Positions 27,268 through 36,636 are shown, counted from the first letter of the stretch. The stretch: DNA of 64,000 nt from Flammeovirgaceae bacterium UBA2338 (GCA_002344795.1 DDUM01000054.1:96165-160164), one strand, 5' to 3'. Program-made: numbers and translations. The notes: generated from the letters alone by a model not told the origin.

Positions 27268-28485
27268 GTGAGACAAAAGGAAGCTAAGTATCAATTCGAA
27301 GCGGTGTTTAATCATGCCACAATTGGAATGATTATAGCCGATTCAGAAGGGAGAATCACACAGTTCAATCGGTTTGCCGAAACACAGTTTGGTTATTCTG
27401 AAGAAGAGGTCATTGGCGAATCAATAGAGATGCTGCTTCCAGTAGAGATGAAAGAGCGGCATATCCATCATCGTGACCAATTTATCAAAGCTCCATCCAA
27501 TAGAGCAATGGGAGCGGGTAGAGATTTATTCGCAAAACGAAAAGACAACACAGTATTTCCTGTTGAGGTCAGCCTGAGCCATTTTAAGAAAGAAGAGGAG
27601 AGCTTTGTAATCGCATTTATTATAGATATCTCAGTAAGAAAAAAAAATGAAGCAGAGCTAGCGGAGTCCACAGAGAAGATAAAAATAATAAACACTGAGC
27701 TGGAGGAAAAGATAGACAGCAGAACCAAAATGCTGCGTGAGACCTTAGCAGAACTGGAGGCATCCAAAGAGAATTTGCATAAGGCGTTAAAAAAAGAAAG
27801 AGAATTAGGAGATCTTAAGTCCAGATTTGTAACCCTGGCCTCGCATGAGTTTAGAACTCCTTTAAGTACGATTTTGTTGTCAGCATCTTTAATAGGAAAA
27901 TATACTTTAGAAGAGGAGGATGTAAAAAGACAAAAGCATGTTGACCGGATAAAAGAAGCAGTTAACAATATGCGTGACATTTTAGAAGACTTTCTGTCTT
28001 TAGGAAAATTGGAAGAAGGACAGGTGGATGTCAATATGGAATTACTATCCAATGAAGAACTAAAAGAAGAGCTCTATAAGGTGGTAAATAGTATGGAGCA
28101 GCTTCGTAAAGATGGGCAAAAAATCAACTTTGAGTGTAATGCAGATGCTGTAAAAGTCGACAAGAAGCTAATGGCAAGTGTTCTCTCCAACCTTCTTTCC
28201 AATGCAATAAAATTCAGCCCGGAGAACTCGAAAATTCAATTGAAATGTGAAATGAGTAATAATGTATTTCGTTTTATGGTAAAAGATGCTGGAATTGGCA
28301 TATCAGAGGAGGACCAGCAACATCTATTCGAACGATTTTTTAGGGCTCAGAATGCATCCAATATACAAGGTACTGGGTTGGGCTTAAATATTGTATCCAA
28401 ATACCTGGAGTTGATGGGGGGTAAAATAAACTGTAAAAGTGAGATAAATGTTGGGACTACCTTTTACATAGAAATTCCGCAATAA
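27268..28485 (+). CDS. Soluble PAS-domain sensor histidine kinase
   Basis: 405 residues starting at GTG; an in-frame stop lies just upstream (27232) and no ATG precedes the PAS domain. The PAS domain (about 8-125) has His65 in 'MKERHIHHRD' and Arg85 in 'MGAGRD', which fall at the same spacing as the haem ligand His200 and Arg220 of FixL. A coiled coil (about 125-185) leads to the HisKA helix with phospho-His193 ('LASHEFRTPLS') and the ATPase domain with N box 'SNLLSNAIKFSPEN' and G boxes 'DAGIGIS' and 'GTGLGLNI'. No membrane helix, so it senses a cytoplasmic signal. The cognate response regulator gene follows 47 bp later. Haem binding is a hypothesis only; many non-haem PAS domains share these residues. 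Confidence 0.9.
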   Translation: MRQKEAKYQFEAVFNHATIGMIIADSEGRITQFNRFAETQFGYSEEEVIGESIEMLLPVEMKERHIHHRDQFIKAPSNRAMGAGRDLFAKRKDNTVFPVEVSLSHFKKEEESFVIAFIIDISVRKKNEAELAESTEKIKIINTELEEKIDSRTKMLRETLAELEASKENLHKALKKERELGDLKSRFVTLASHEFRTPLSTILLSASLIGKYTLEEEDVKRQKHVDRIKEAVNNMRDILEDFLSLGKLEEGQVDVNMELLSNEELKEELYKVVNSMEQLRKDGQKINFECNADAVKVDKKLMASVLSNLLSNAIKFSPENSKIQLKCEMSNNVFRFMVKDAGIGISEEDQQHLFERFFRAQNASNIQGTGLGLNIVSKYLELMGGKINCKSEINVGTTFYIEIPQ

Positions 28486-28532
28486 TCCGTTTTACTTTTG
28501 CTAATCTTGTATTAGTGGAATAATATTTCTTT

Positions 28533-29591
28533 ATGAAAAACATTCTGATCATCGAAGATAACCTGGAGGTAAGGGAGAATACGGCTGAGATCCTTGAATT
28601 GGCCGGCTACAAGGTGTTTACAGCAGAGAACGGTAAAATTGGAGTAGAAGTAGCCATTGATGAGAAGCCTGACCTAATTGTATGCGATATTATGATGCCT
28701 GTGCTGGATGGCTACGGGGTGCTTCATTTGCTCAGTAAAAACCCCGAAACCACAACTATCCCATTTATTTTTTTAACTGCAAAAGCAGAGAAAAGCGACT
28801 ATCAAAAGGGGATGGAAATGGGTGCGGATGGGTATATTTCTAAACCTTTTGATGACACTGAGCTTCTTAATGCAATCGAAACAAGGTTAAGAAAGAGTGA
28901 GATTCTGAAACGAAGCTATACTCATGACCAGGCGGGTGTAGATAGTTTTATTGATTCAGTAAAGTCAAGTACCAATATAAAATTGCTGTCAGACGGTTAT
29001 GAGGTGGCTAAGTTCAAGAAAAAGCACTCCTTGTATTCTGAAGCAGGATATCCCCGGAATTTGTTTTTTGTAAAATCCGGAAAGGTAAAAACCTATAAAA
29101 TCAACGAGGATGGCAAAGAGTTGATTATTGAGGTAAGCAGTACTGGAGACTTTGTAGGCTATACACCTATTTTGGAAGATACTATTTACAAAGATGCTGC
29201 TGAAATATTGGAGGATGCTGAGGTAATGATCATTCCTCGTGAGGATTTTGTTAACCTGATTAGCTACGATAGTCAGGTAGCTGGCCAGTTTATCAAACTG
29301 CTTGCAAAAAATGTTAGAGAAAAAGAAGATCGGTTGCTTAGTCTGGCATATAACTCTGTGCGTAAACGTGTCGCTTCCGGTTTGATTGAAATATTTGACA
29401 AGTTCAAAGGGGAGACGCAAGAGGACACCAGAATAAAAATATCACGCGATGATTTGGCAAGAATCGTAGGCACTGCAACAGAATCTTTAATCAGGACCTT
29501 AAGCGATTTTAAAAGCGAAAAATTGATAGATATTGAATCTGGTAAAATACTTATCCTCCAGGAAAACAAGTTGAGGTATTTGTCCAATTAG
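28533..29591 (+). CDS. Response regulator with Crp/Fnr-type output (REC-cNMP-HTH_Crp)
   Basis: 352 residues. Receiver domain (about 1-120) with Glu8/Asp9, phospho-acceptor Asp52 ('LIVCDIMMPVLDG') and switch residues 'FLTAKAEK' and 'YISKPF'. A cyclic-nucleotide-binding-like beta-roll (about 150-265) is followed by a Crp-type winged helix (about 290-345) with recognition helix 'RIVGTATESLIRTLSDF'; its Glu and Arg match the E-x-x-x-R pair by which FNR/CRP read the G of TGA half-sites. Only one cysteine is present, so no FNR-type iron-sulfur cluster. It should bind TGA-N6-TCA boxes, and seven such boxes lie in the following 14 kb. Phosphorylated by the adjacent PAS kinase (inference). Confidence 0.92.
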   Translation: MKNILIIEDNLEVRENTAEILELAGYKVFTAENGKIGVEVAIDEKPDLIVCDIMMPVLDGYGVLHLLSKNPETTTIPFIFLTAKAEKSDYQKGMEMGADGYISKPFDDTELLNAIETRLRKSEILKRSYTHDQAGVDSFIDSVKSSTNIKLLSDGYEVAKFKKKHSLYSEAGYPRNLFFVKSGKVKTYKINEDGKELIIEVSSTGDFVGYTPILEDTIYKDAAEILEDAEVMIIPREDFVNLISYDSQVAGQFIKLLAKNVREKEDRLLSLAYNSVRKRVASGLIEIFDKFKGETQEDTRIKISRDDLARIVGTATESLIRTLSDFKSEKLIDIESGKILILQENKLRYLSN

Positions 29592-29947
29592 TGGTTATTC
29601 ATCAGTTCGGCTTCATGGTTCTGTCTTTCCAATGACCAATCTTCGGTTAATGAAGTTTCGATCCACATGGAGCCGGATTTGCGGTAAACCAGGCACAATA
29701 TTCCTGTTTTTTCAAGAACTATAGCTTTTAGCTGGGCTACGGTGGTGGAAGGGCTCAGATTTACAGAAATAGAATCTTTACTCAGTGGAAAGTTAGAAGC
29801 CAAAAGGGGGCCTGTTTTGTAATTCTTGCTATCAGAAGGATTTAATAGAGGTTTGAAAAACTCAATTTTTAAGAATGGAAAGAGCGTTGTGAAATCTTTC
29901 TGAAAACCACCTACTGATTTACCTTCATCAATTTTTAGAACCGGCAT
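29588..29947 (-). CDS. Conserved protein of unknown function in the stress island
   Basis: 119 residues from the ATG at 29947 (MPVLKIDEGKSVGGF). A TTG six codons upstream is an unlikely start. It has no signal peptide or membrane segment; a mixed alpha/beta protein with basic and hydrophobic patches. Its stop codon overlaps that of the REC-Crp gene by 4 bp (convergent). An FNR-like box lies 92 bp upstream (30039), so it probably belongs to the island's regulon. I do not recognise the family and assign no function. Confidence 0.7.
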   Translation of the reverse strand: MPVLKIDEGKSVGGFQKDFTTLFPFLKIEFFKPLLNPSDSKNYKTGPLLASNFPLSKDSISVNLSPSTTVAQLKAIVLEKTGILCLVYRKSGSMWIETSLTEDWSLERQNHEAELMNNH

Positions 29948-30038
29948 TTGACTGAATACTAACAATGCATTTTAACCTATTCTCCCAAAGTTAACTACAC
30001 ACTGGCCGCATTTTAATGATTGCTGTCAAGTTGGGCTA

Positions 30039-30050
30039 TGATAAAAATCA
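30039..30050 (-). promoter_or_regulatory. FNR-like box upstream of the 29588-29947 gene
   Basis: TGATAAAAATCA, i.e. TGAT-N4-ATCA, an exact match to the FNR/FixK core. It is 92 bp from the start codon of the leftward gene at 29947 and in the only non-coding stretch between that gene and the pps 3' end. Confidence 0.55.
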
Positions 30051-30160
30051 CTTCATCATTAGGACTTACAATACACGCCCTAAAGTTGCTGCGAGACCTG
30101 TTGCGAACATCCCTAAAATGGAACCCTTACTTTTTACTTTGGACACTAGTTTGGTTTCTA

Positions 30161-32524
30161 TCACAAATGTTCTGCGATCATGATATTTTCTATTCCCCTA
30201 ATCATAGCATCTGGATTAAAGGAAATCGAGTCAATACCACACTCGACAAGAAACTTAGTATATTCCGGATAATCACTTGGAGCCTGACCACATAGCCCCA
30301 CTTTTACACCGGCATTCTGCGCAGCGTCTATAAGGTGCTTGATTTGCGTTTTAATGGCTTCATTATTTTCATCAAATAGGTTGCTGACAATTGCTGAATC
30401 GCGATCCAATCCCAGTGTGAGTTGTGTTAAATCATTAGAGCCAATGGAAAAGCCATCAAAAAGTGCGGCAAACTCTTTAGCCAGAATGATATTGCTGGGT
30501 ATTTCAGCCATTACGTAAACCTCTAGTTTGTTTTGTCCCTGAACCAAACCATTTTTTTTCATTTCTTCTAATACTTTCTCTCCTTCCTGAATTGTTCTGC
30601 AAAAGGGGATCATTACCTTAACGTTGACCAGCCCCATATCATCTCTTAACTTTTTGATGGCTGCACATTCCAATGCAAATCCATCTCTATATCTTTCGTT
30701 GTAATACCTACTAGCCCCTCTGAATCCCAACATGGGATTTTCTTCTTCCGGTTCAAATGGTTTTCCACCCAGTAATTTTGCGTACTCATTTGATTTAAAA
30801 TCACTCATTCTAACAATAACATCTTTTGGATAGAAGGCGGCTGCAACCAAAGCAAGGGACTCTGCAAGGGTATCAATAAAAAATTGTTTTTTGTCTTTAT
30901 AATGCCTGGTGAGCAAGTCTATTTTACTTTTGTCTGAATCATCCATTAGCTCATTATATTTTACCAATGCCATCGGATGTACCTGTACGCTATTGTTGAT
31001 GATAAACTCCATCCGCAGCAAGCCAACACCTTGATTGGGGTAGCTGGCGTGAAACAATGCTTTCTTAGGATCCGCCAGTATCAGCATGGGTTTTACCCTG
31101 GTGTTCTTCAGGTGTTCAAGGGATGTTTCCTTTACTTTCCATTCCAACTTTCCTTCATAAACAAACCCTTCATCACCACTTGCGCAGGACACTGTGATGA
31201 GCTGATTGTCTTTCAACTTTTGCGTTGCGTAAAGTGTGCCCACCAGGGCGGGTATGCCAAGTTCGCGGGCAACAATAGAGGCGTGACTGGTTCGACCACC
31301 TTGGTTTGTAACAATACACACCGCTTTTTTAAGCAATGCATTCCAGTCAGGGTTGGTTATGTCTGCAACAATAATATCGCCTTGTTTTACTTTTTTACTA
31401 TCAGCAAGACTTTCTACAATTGTTACTCTACCACTAACAATAGATTGACCAACCGCTTTGCCGCTTACAATTGGCACAGCATCTGTTTTTAGAGTGTATT
31501 CTTTTAGGGTTATTGATTTCTGTTTTGCATGTATGGTTTCGGGGCGCGCCTGTACAATAAAAAGTTGATTATTTAATCCATCTTTTGCCCATTCTATGTC
31601 CATTGGCATTTTGTAATGTTTCTCAATTTGATAACACCAATTTCCCAATTGTTCTATTTCTTTAGGAGTTAGCACATATTGATCTCTTAAATGAAAAGGG
31701 GTTTGCTTCCATTCTGTAGATCCATGTTCATTATAGACAACCATTTGTTGTTTGGAGCCCATAGTTCTGTATACGAGACTTTTCCTGTTTTGCTCAAGCA
31801 AAGGTTTTAACAGGTAGAATTCATCTGTATTCACTGCTCCTTGTACAACGCTTTCCCCCAATCCCCAGGCACCTGTAATGTAGATTAGATTCTTATTGCC
31901 GTTTTCAGGTTCAATGGTGAATGCTACTCCTGCACAACTTTTGTCAGAGCGTACCATCAACTGTATTCCCACTGATAGCCCCACCTGATCATGCTTAAAA
32001 CCATTGTCGATTCGGTATTTAATAGCCCTGTCATTATACAAAGAAGTGTAACACCCCATTACAGCTGTGTATAATTGATCTATGCCCCGTACATTCAGAA
32101 ATGAATCATGCTGACCAGCAAAACTGGCTTCTGGTGAATCTTCTGCTATTCCACTACTGCGTACAGCAAAAGTAACCTCCTCCCCATAGGTACTGATGAT
32201 CTTTTGATAAGCCGATTGTAATGATGCTTTGACGTCAGTTGGTAATGTGGCCTTGCTTACAATGTCTCTGCAATAGTTTCCAATTTCTGATAAATTATCC
32301 ATAGAGGATAATTCAAGTGAACTAAGTTTGACTTCGAGGAGTTCTCCCAGCTTATTCGAATCTATAAATTTTACGAAGGCATCAGCGGTAAGGGCAAACC
32401 CATCAGGGATATTGATATCATATTGAGACAGGCTTTGAATCATCTCACCAAGAGATCCATTTTTACCTCCAACTAGAGGAAGATCCCTCATCGTTATTTT
32501 TGAAAACGGAATTATATAATTCAT
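30161..32524 (-). CDS. ppsA: Phosphoenolpyruvate synthase (pyruvate, water dikinase)
   Basis: 787 residues, the usual length. The N-terminal ATP-grasp nucleotide-binding domain (about 1-335) has 'VGGKNGSLGEM' and 'VRSSGIAEDSPEASFAGQ'; the swivelling phosphohistidine domain (about 350-460) has the catalytic His414 in 'QGGRTSHASIVARELGIPA'; the PEP/pyruvate-binding barrel (about 480-787) ends with 'SIGSNDLTQLTLGLDRDS' and 'VGLCGQAPSDYPE'. It makes PEP, AMP and phosphate from pyruvate, ATP and water for gluconeogenesis, cytoplasmic. A pps gene next to stress genes and an FNR-like box is a frequent arrangement in low-oxygen islands. FNR-like box 75 bp upstream. Confidence 0.95.
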   Translation of the reverse strand: MNYIIPFSKITMRDLPLVGGKNGSLGEMIQSLSQYDINIPDGFALTADAFVKFIDSNKLGELLEVKLSSLELSSMDNLSEIGNYCRDIVSKATLPTDVKASLQSAYQKIISTYGEEVTFAVRSSGIAEDSPEASFAGQHDSFLNVRGIDQLYTAVMGCYTSLYNDRAIKYRIDNGFKHDQVGLSVGIQLMVRSDKSCAGVAFTIEPENGNKNLIYITGAWGLGESVVQGAVNTDEFYLLKPLLEQNRKSLVYRTMGSKQQMVVYNEHGSTEWKQTPFHLRDQYVLTPKEIEQLGNWCYQIEKHYKMPMDIEWAKDGLNNQLFIVQARPETIHAKQKSITLKEYTLKTDAVPIVSGKAVGQSIVSGRVTIVESLADSKKVKQGDIIVADITNPDWNALLKKAVCIVTNQGGRTSHASIVARELGIPALVGTLYATQKLKDNQLITVSCASGDEGFVYEGKLEWKVKETSLEHLKNTRVKPMLILADPKKALFHASYPNQGVGLLRMEFIINNSVQVHPMALVKYNELMDDSDKSKIDLLTRHYKDKKQFFIDTLAESLALVAAAFYPKDVIVRMSDFKSNEYAKLLGGKPFEPEEENPMLGFRGASRYYNERYRDGFALECAAIKKLRDDMGLVNVKVMIPFCRTIQEGEKVLEEMKKNGLVQGQNKLEVYVMAEIPSNIILAKEFAALFDGFSIGSNDLTQLTLGLDRDSAIVSNLFDENNEAIKTQIKHLIDAAQNAGVKVGLCGQAPSDYPEYTKFLVECGIDSISFNPDAMIRGIENIMIAEHL

Positions 32525-32598
32525 TGGATTCTATTTTAAGGGAGAGTAAAATACAGAACTATTCACCACGGTGAGATGATAACCATCAAGACACCGAA

Positions 32599-32610
32599 TG
32601 ATAAAGGTCA
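32599..32610 (-). promoter_or_regulatory. FNR-like box upstream of ppsA
   Basis: TGATAAAGGTCA (TGAT-N4-GTCA), 75 bp before the ppsA start; its last three bases are the stop codon of the upstream permease gene. A second palindrome, TCACC-AC-GGTGA at 32563-32574, lies between it and the start codon. Confidence 0.55.
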
Positions 32611-33669
32611 ATTTTGAATGCTTGATGTACCTAAAAGCACCGACCAGGTTTTCAGTTTTGGCGAGTTATCAACGATAAGCTTGGCGATGGCAAGAAAAGG
32701 CACAAATAGAATCATGCCTGCAACACCCCAGATAATGCCACCAACAACGATTGCACTAATTGTAGCTAAGGCATTGATTTTCAATTTATTGCTAACAGCA
32801 AGTGGAAATATTAGGTTGGCTTCCAGGTATTGAACAAGGGAGAACAAAAAAACAACCCCTATTGGATACCAAATTGAATTGTAAGTGATCCATGACATGG
32901 TCATGGGTAAGAGTGCCCCAACCATAATACCGACATAAGGGATGAAGGTAAGAATGGCCGCAGTATAGCCGAAGAAAATAGCATGAGGTACGCCCAATAC
33001 AAGTAATCCAACACTGTTTAATGTACCTACAGCAAGGTAAACAATACCCATACCTTTAATGAAGTTGTAATAGGCCGTAATGGTTTGACTGAGAACAGCT
33101 TTGATGCCTACTCGGCTTTCTATCGGGAAAATCATATACAAGGCCTTCACCAGCCTTTTTCTGTAAAAAAGTATAAGTGTTGAGTATATGGGAACCAGAA
33201 TAAGCAAAACTGCAGATAGACTATAAGTGGATATCAAATGCCGAATAAGAGTAAACAAATTACCACTAGATTGATTGAGAATTTGGGTGAGGAGCTCATT
33301 TTGCCGTATACGACTAACACCAAAAGTGGTGAATATATAGCCGCTGAATTGTTCGATAACTTCGAGGAGTTTTACTTTGATTACGGGCCACTCTGAAATG
33401 AAGGTAGTAAACTGATATACCAATAGGAGGATTATTGCGGCTCCAAAAAGAATAACAACCGACATACTAAAAAGTATCGAAGCCATTCTGTTAATTGATT
33501 TGCCTTCCAGCCACACACAAATGGGGTAGAGTACGAAACTAATCAGGACAGCAAAACTTAATGGAATAAAAAATGTGCGTCCGAAATACAGGATTACGGA
33601 TCCAAAAAAAACAGCTTGTAAAGCGACCAGATAACTATTGTTCCCTTTTGGAAGTGAGCGCAGTCCCAT
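32608..33669 (-). CDS. AI-2E family transporter (permease)
   Basis: 353 residues with about eight membrane segments in the family's pattern: two paired helices near the N-terminus (about 14-50 and 62-85), a soluble loop (about 90-140), and the remaining helices (about 145-345), with 'VGTLNSVGLLVLGVPHAIFFGYTAA' style and 'LTFIPYVGIMVGALLP' motifs. Members export or import small molecules; some carry autoinducer 2, others act as Na+/H+ antiporters. It lies upstream of ppsA in the same direction, with 83 bp between, and diverges from the ATPase gene. Substrate unknown. Confidence 0.88.
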   Translation of the reverse strand: MGLRSLPKGNNSYLVALQAVFFGSVILYFGRTFFIPLSFAVLISFVLYPICVWLEGKSINRMASILFSMSVVILFGAAIILLLVYQFTTFISEWPVIKVKLLEVIEQFSGYIFTTFGVSRIRQNELLTQILNQSSGNLFTLIRHLISTYSLSAVLLILVPIYSTLILFYRKRLVKALYMIFPIESRVGIKAVLSQTITAYYNFIKGMGIVYLAVGTLNSVGLLVLGVPHAIFFGYTAAILTFIPYVGIMVGALLPMTMSWITYNSIWYPIGVVFLFSLVQYLEANLIFPLAVSNKLKINALATISAIVVGGIIWGVAGMILFVPFLAIAKLIVDNSPKLKTWSVLLGTSSIQN

Positions 33670-33817
33670 TTGATTGATAATTATAATTTTTTTTTAAGAA
33701 AAGGAATCAATAGCCTTGGATATTCCATGACTTTCAGATTTCAAAATATGAACAGTACGATTGTGCATATTAAAACGACTGACCCCATTATTCTATGATA
33801 ACAGTAAGTCAGGTGAA

Positions 33818-33859
33818 TGATAAAAGTCAGTAAATAATTGATAAAAGTGTACTTATTTG
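33818..33859 (+). promoter_or_regulatory. FNR-like box and -7-like element of the ATPase promoter
   Basis: Box TGATAAAAGTCA at 33818-33829, 72 bp before the ATPase start, and TTATTTG ending at 33859. The distance from box centre to the final G is 35.5 bp, the same as at the coiled-coil gene and the leftward Usp gene. This fits class II activation at a Bacteroidota promoter. A half-matching TTGATAAAAGTG lies between. The box could also serve the divergent permease gene. Confidence 0.6.
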
Positions 33860-33900
33860 AGGTGTCTATCTTTTAATACATCGCTTCTTTTAATTCCCCA

Positions 33901-36636
33901 ATGAAACAAACAGAATTTGTCACATTGAAAGCTGATGAGGTAATCAGAGAACTGAGATCTTCATCGAACGGACTTACAAGCAGTGAGGTACAGGAGAGAA
34001 GAGATCAATTTGGATTGAATGAACTGCCTGATCAAAAGCAAAAATCCAAATTCATTCTGTTTATAACGCAATTCAAGAGTTTATTGGTGCTCGTACTTTT
34101 CTTGGCAGCTCTTATTTCTTTTGCTACAGGAAATATGACAGATGTCTTCGTTATCCTTGCGGTAGTATTTATTGATGCCTGTATTGGATTTTTCCAAAAC
34201 CAGAGAGCAGAAAAGGCCATAGCCTCATTGAAGAAATTGATTGTAACCAATGCTAAGGTATTTAGAGACGGTCAGAAAGTTTTGATACTTGCCCGTGAGC
34301 TGGTTCCTGGTGATATTATTGAAGTAGAGGAGGGTGATGCAGTGCCGGCTGATGCAAGACTTCTCGTGGCCATGAATTTAAGAGCCAGCGAAGCATCATT
34401 AACTGGTGAATCTATTCCTGTTTCTAAGATTGCTGAACCTTTACCGCAGCAACTGGTGATTTCTGAGAAGAAAAACATGTTGTGGAAGAGTACTTTTTTG
34501 ACATCTGGGTTTGGTAAGGCTATTGTAATTGGTATTGGGACGGATACTGAGATTGGAAGGATAGCCACATCATTGAGTGAAATTAAAATTGAGCAATCCC
34601 ATTTTAAAAAGAAAATTGACAAGCTGGCAACTCAAATGGGTTTAGCGTCAGTTATAGGGGCAGTGATGCTATTTTCAATTGGTTATTTGGCTCATAATAT
34701 GGAGTTAGATGAATTGTTATTGACTGCTGTAGCAGCCATGGTGTCTATTATACCGGAGGGTCTTCCATCTATTATTGCCATTGTATTGGCTATCGGAGCG
34801 AATCGTATGACCAAACGCAAGGCGATTGTCAGGGAGTTGACGGCAACAGAAACCCTCGGGGCAATATCCACAATTATTACTGACAAAACTGGCACATTAA
34901 CGGAGAATGCACTTACAGTAAGGAAATTATATACAAAGCGCGAAGGTGAATTTGCGATCACTGGAGAGGGGTGGTTTCCTGTAGGTAACTTCATCCGGAA
35001 TAATCGTGTGCTGGAAGTGATTACGGATAATTCGTTAGCTCAATTAATACGGATTTCTAATCTATCCAATAATTCGGCCATTCAGCACAATGGAGGAAAA
35101 AATAAGTATGAATTAATAGGCGATCCGACCGAAGGCGCTTTGCTTGTATTATCAAAAAAGGCACAATCCAATTTTGGCATGAGCTTTCCCTTCACTACTA
35201 AAATGGATTTGCCATTTAATTCACTACAAAAATTTCGTGCAACACTGGTCGAAAGCAATGGGGAGAAACAATTACTGGTGGTTGGTGCTCCTGAAAAAAT
35301 ATTGAGTCTTTCATCCTATCAGATGAATGGAGATGAAATTGAGACAATGTTGCCAACAGATACAGACCTGTTGCAAAATAAAATTCAGTTATGGGCTTCT
35401 GATGCTCTTCGGGTGATTGGTTTAGCGTATAAACAGATGCCTTCCGACTGCAATCAGATAAGTGAAAAGGATGTTAAAGATTTAGTGATGGTTGGCTTGG
35501 CGGGTATCATTGATCCACCTCGTGCAGGTGTAAGGGAAGCTGTACAGCAATGTCATCAGGCAGGCATTCGGGTGATAATGGCCACGGGTGACCATATTAA
35601 TACAGGTATAGCAATTGCCAAATTGGTAGGAATCGTAGATGATAAAATACCGGAAACAACAATTGCTTTGACAGAAGACCAGTTACTCAGATTGAATGAA
35701 CATGAGTTTGATGAAGCCATTATTGGAGTAAATGTACTGGCCAGACTTAGTCCTGCAATGAAACTAAAAATTGCAGAGCGGTTGCAGGCGATGGGACAAT
35801 TGATAGCTATGACTGGTGATGGGGTAAATGATGCGCCAGCTTTGCGGAAGGCAGATGTAGGAATTGCCATGGGAATAATGGGTACTGACGTGGCCAGGGA
35901 TGCAGCTAAAGTGGTGTTGGCTGATGATAATTTCTCCACAATAGTCAGTGCCATAGAGGAGGGTAGAATTGTTTTTAACAATGTGAGGTTGGCTACTTTT
36001 TACCTGGTTACCACCAATTTAGCCGAGATTACCACGTTAATTGTAACTGTGTCATTGGGCTTACCCATTCCATTAACAGCTATTCAGATTCTATGGTTAA
36101 ATCTGGTGACAGATGGACTTGGGGATATGGCCATAGCAGCTGAGCGCGGCCATGGTGATGTTTTAAAAGAAAAACCTTTAAAGAAGGATGAAAGAATTCT
36201 CAGTATATCTGTTTTGCCTTTTTTGTTAATTAATGTTTCTGTTATGTGTGGCTTATCACTTGCAGCTTATTTTTACTATTTACCTGTTGGAATAGAGGCT
36301 GCCCGGAGTGCCGTTTTTATTATTATGTCTTTCACCCAATTATTTAATATGTACAATATGCGATCATTGAAGGAGTCTGTGTTTACTATTGGGCTCTTTA
36401 GCAACAAATATGTTACTATTGCATGGATATCATCAGCTTTGCTTACGCTCATGATCATTGAAGTACCGTTTTTTAGTGGACTATTCAATTTTCAAAAACT
36501 TCCTTATTCAGAGTTTTTAATACTCGTACTCCTTTCTATTAGTGTATTGGGTATAGGAGAGATTTATAAATGGGTAAAGAATAAAAGCAATTATAAAATG
36601 AGTTATTTAAACTTGACTAATGCAAACACTTATTAA
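33901..36636 (+). CDS. Cation-translocating P-type ATPase (type II, Ca2+-ATPase-like)
   Basis: 911 residues. N-terminal cation ATPase domain (about 1-70), actuator domain with the phosphatase motif TGES (168-171), phosphorylation site Asp328 in 'DKTGTLTE', nucleotide-binding domain, and hinge 'TGDGVNDAPALRKADVGIAMG' (Asp640, Asp644). About ten membrane helices; M4 has 'IPEGLPSI', typical of calcium-type pumps, and M6 'LNLVTDGLGDMAIA'. Pumps Ca2+ or a similar ion out at the expense of ATP. Homologous to CtpF-type pumps that belong to the mycobacterial DosR regulon. Overlaps the hpf gene by 17 bp. Confidence 0.93.
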   Translation: MKQTEFVTLKADEVIRELRSSSNGLTSSEVQERRDQFGLNELPDQKQKSKFILFITQFKSLLVLVLFLAALISFATGNMTDVFVILAVVFIDACIGFFQNQRAEKAIASLKKLIVTNAKVFRDGQKVLILARELVPGDIIEVEEGDAVPADARLLVAMNLRASEASLTGESIPVSKIAEPLPQQLVISEKKNMLWKSTFLTSGFGKAIVIGIGTDTEIGRIATSLSEIKIEQSHFKKKIDKLATQMGLASVIGAVMLFSIGYLAHNMELDELLLTAVAAMVSIIPEGLPSIIAIVLAIGANRMTKRKAIVRELTATETLGAISTIITDKTGTLTENALTVRKLYTKREGEFAITGEGWFPVGNFIRNNRVLEVITDNSLAQLIRISNLSNNSAIQHNGGKNKYELIGDPTEGALLVLSKKAQSNFGMSFPFTTKMDLPFNSLQKFRATLVESNGEKQLLVVGAPEKILSLSSYQMNGDEIETMLPTDTDLLQNKIQLWASDALRVIGLAYKQMPSDCNQISEKDVKDLVMVGLAGIIDPPRAGVREAVQQCHQAGIRVIMATGDHINTGIAIAKLVGIVDDKIPETTIALTEDQLLRLNEHEFDEAIIGVNVLARLSPAMKLKIAERLQAMGQLIAMTGDGVNDAPALRKADVGIAMGIMGTDVARDAAKVVLADDNFSTIVSAIEEGRIVFNNVRLATFYLVTTNLAEITTLIVTVSLGLPIPLTAIQILWLNLVTDGLGDMAIAAERGHGDVLKEKPLKKDERILSISVLPFLLINVSVMCGLSLAAYFYYLPVGIEAARSAVFIIMSFTQLFNMYNMRSLKESVFTIGLFSNKYVTIAWISSALLTLMIIEVPFFSGLFNFQKLPYSEFLILVLLSISVLGIGEIYKWVKNKSNYKMSYLNLTNANTY

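Noticed and set aside
32563..32574. TCACCACGGTGA palindrome as a further site of the 43785/46215 motif
   Set aside because: The half-sites point in the opposite order and the core differs; kept only as a remark in the ppsA promoter.
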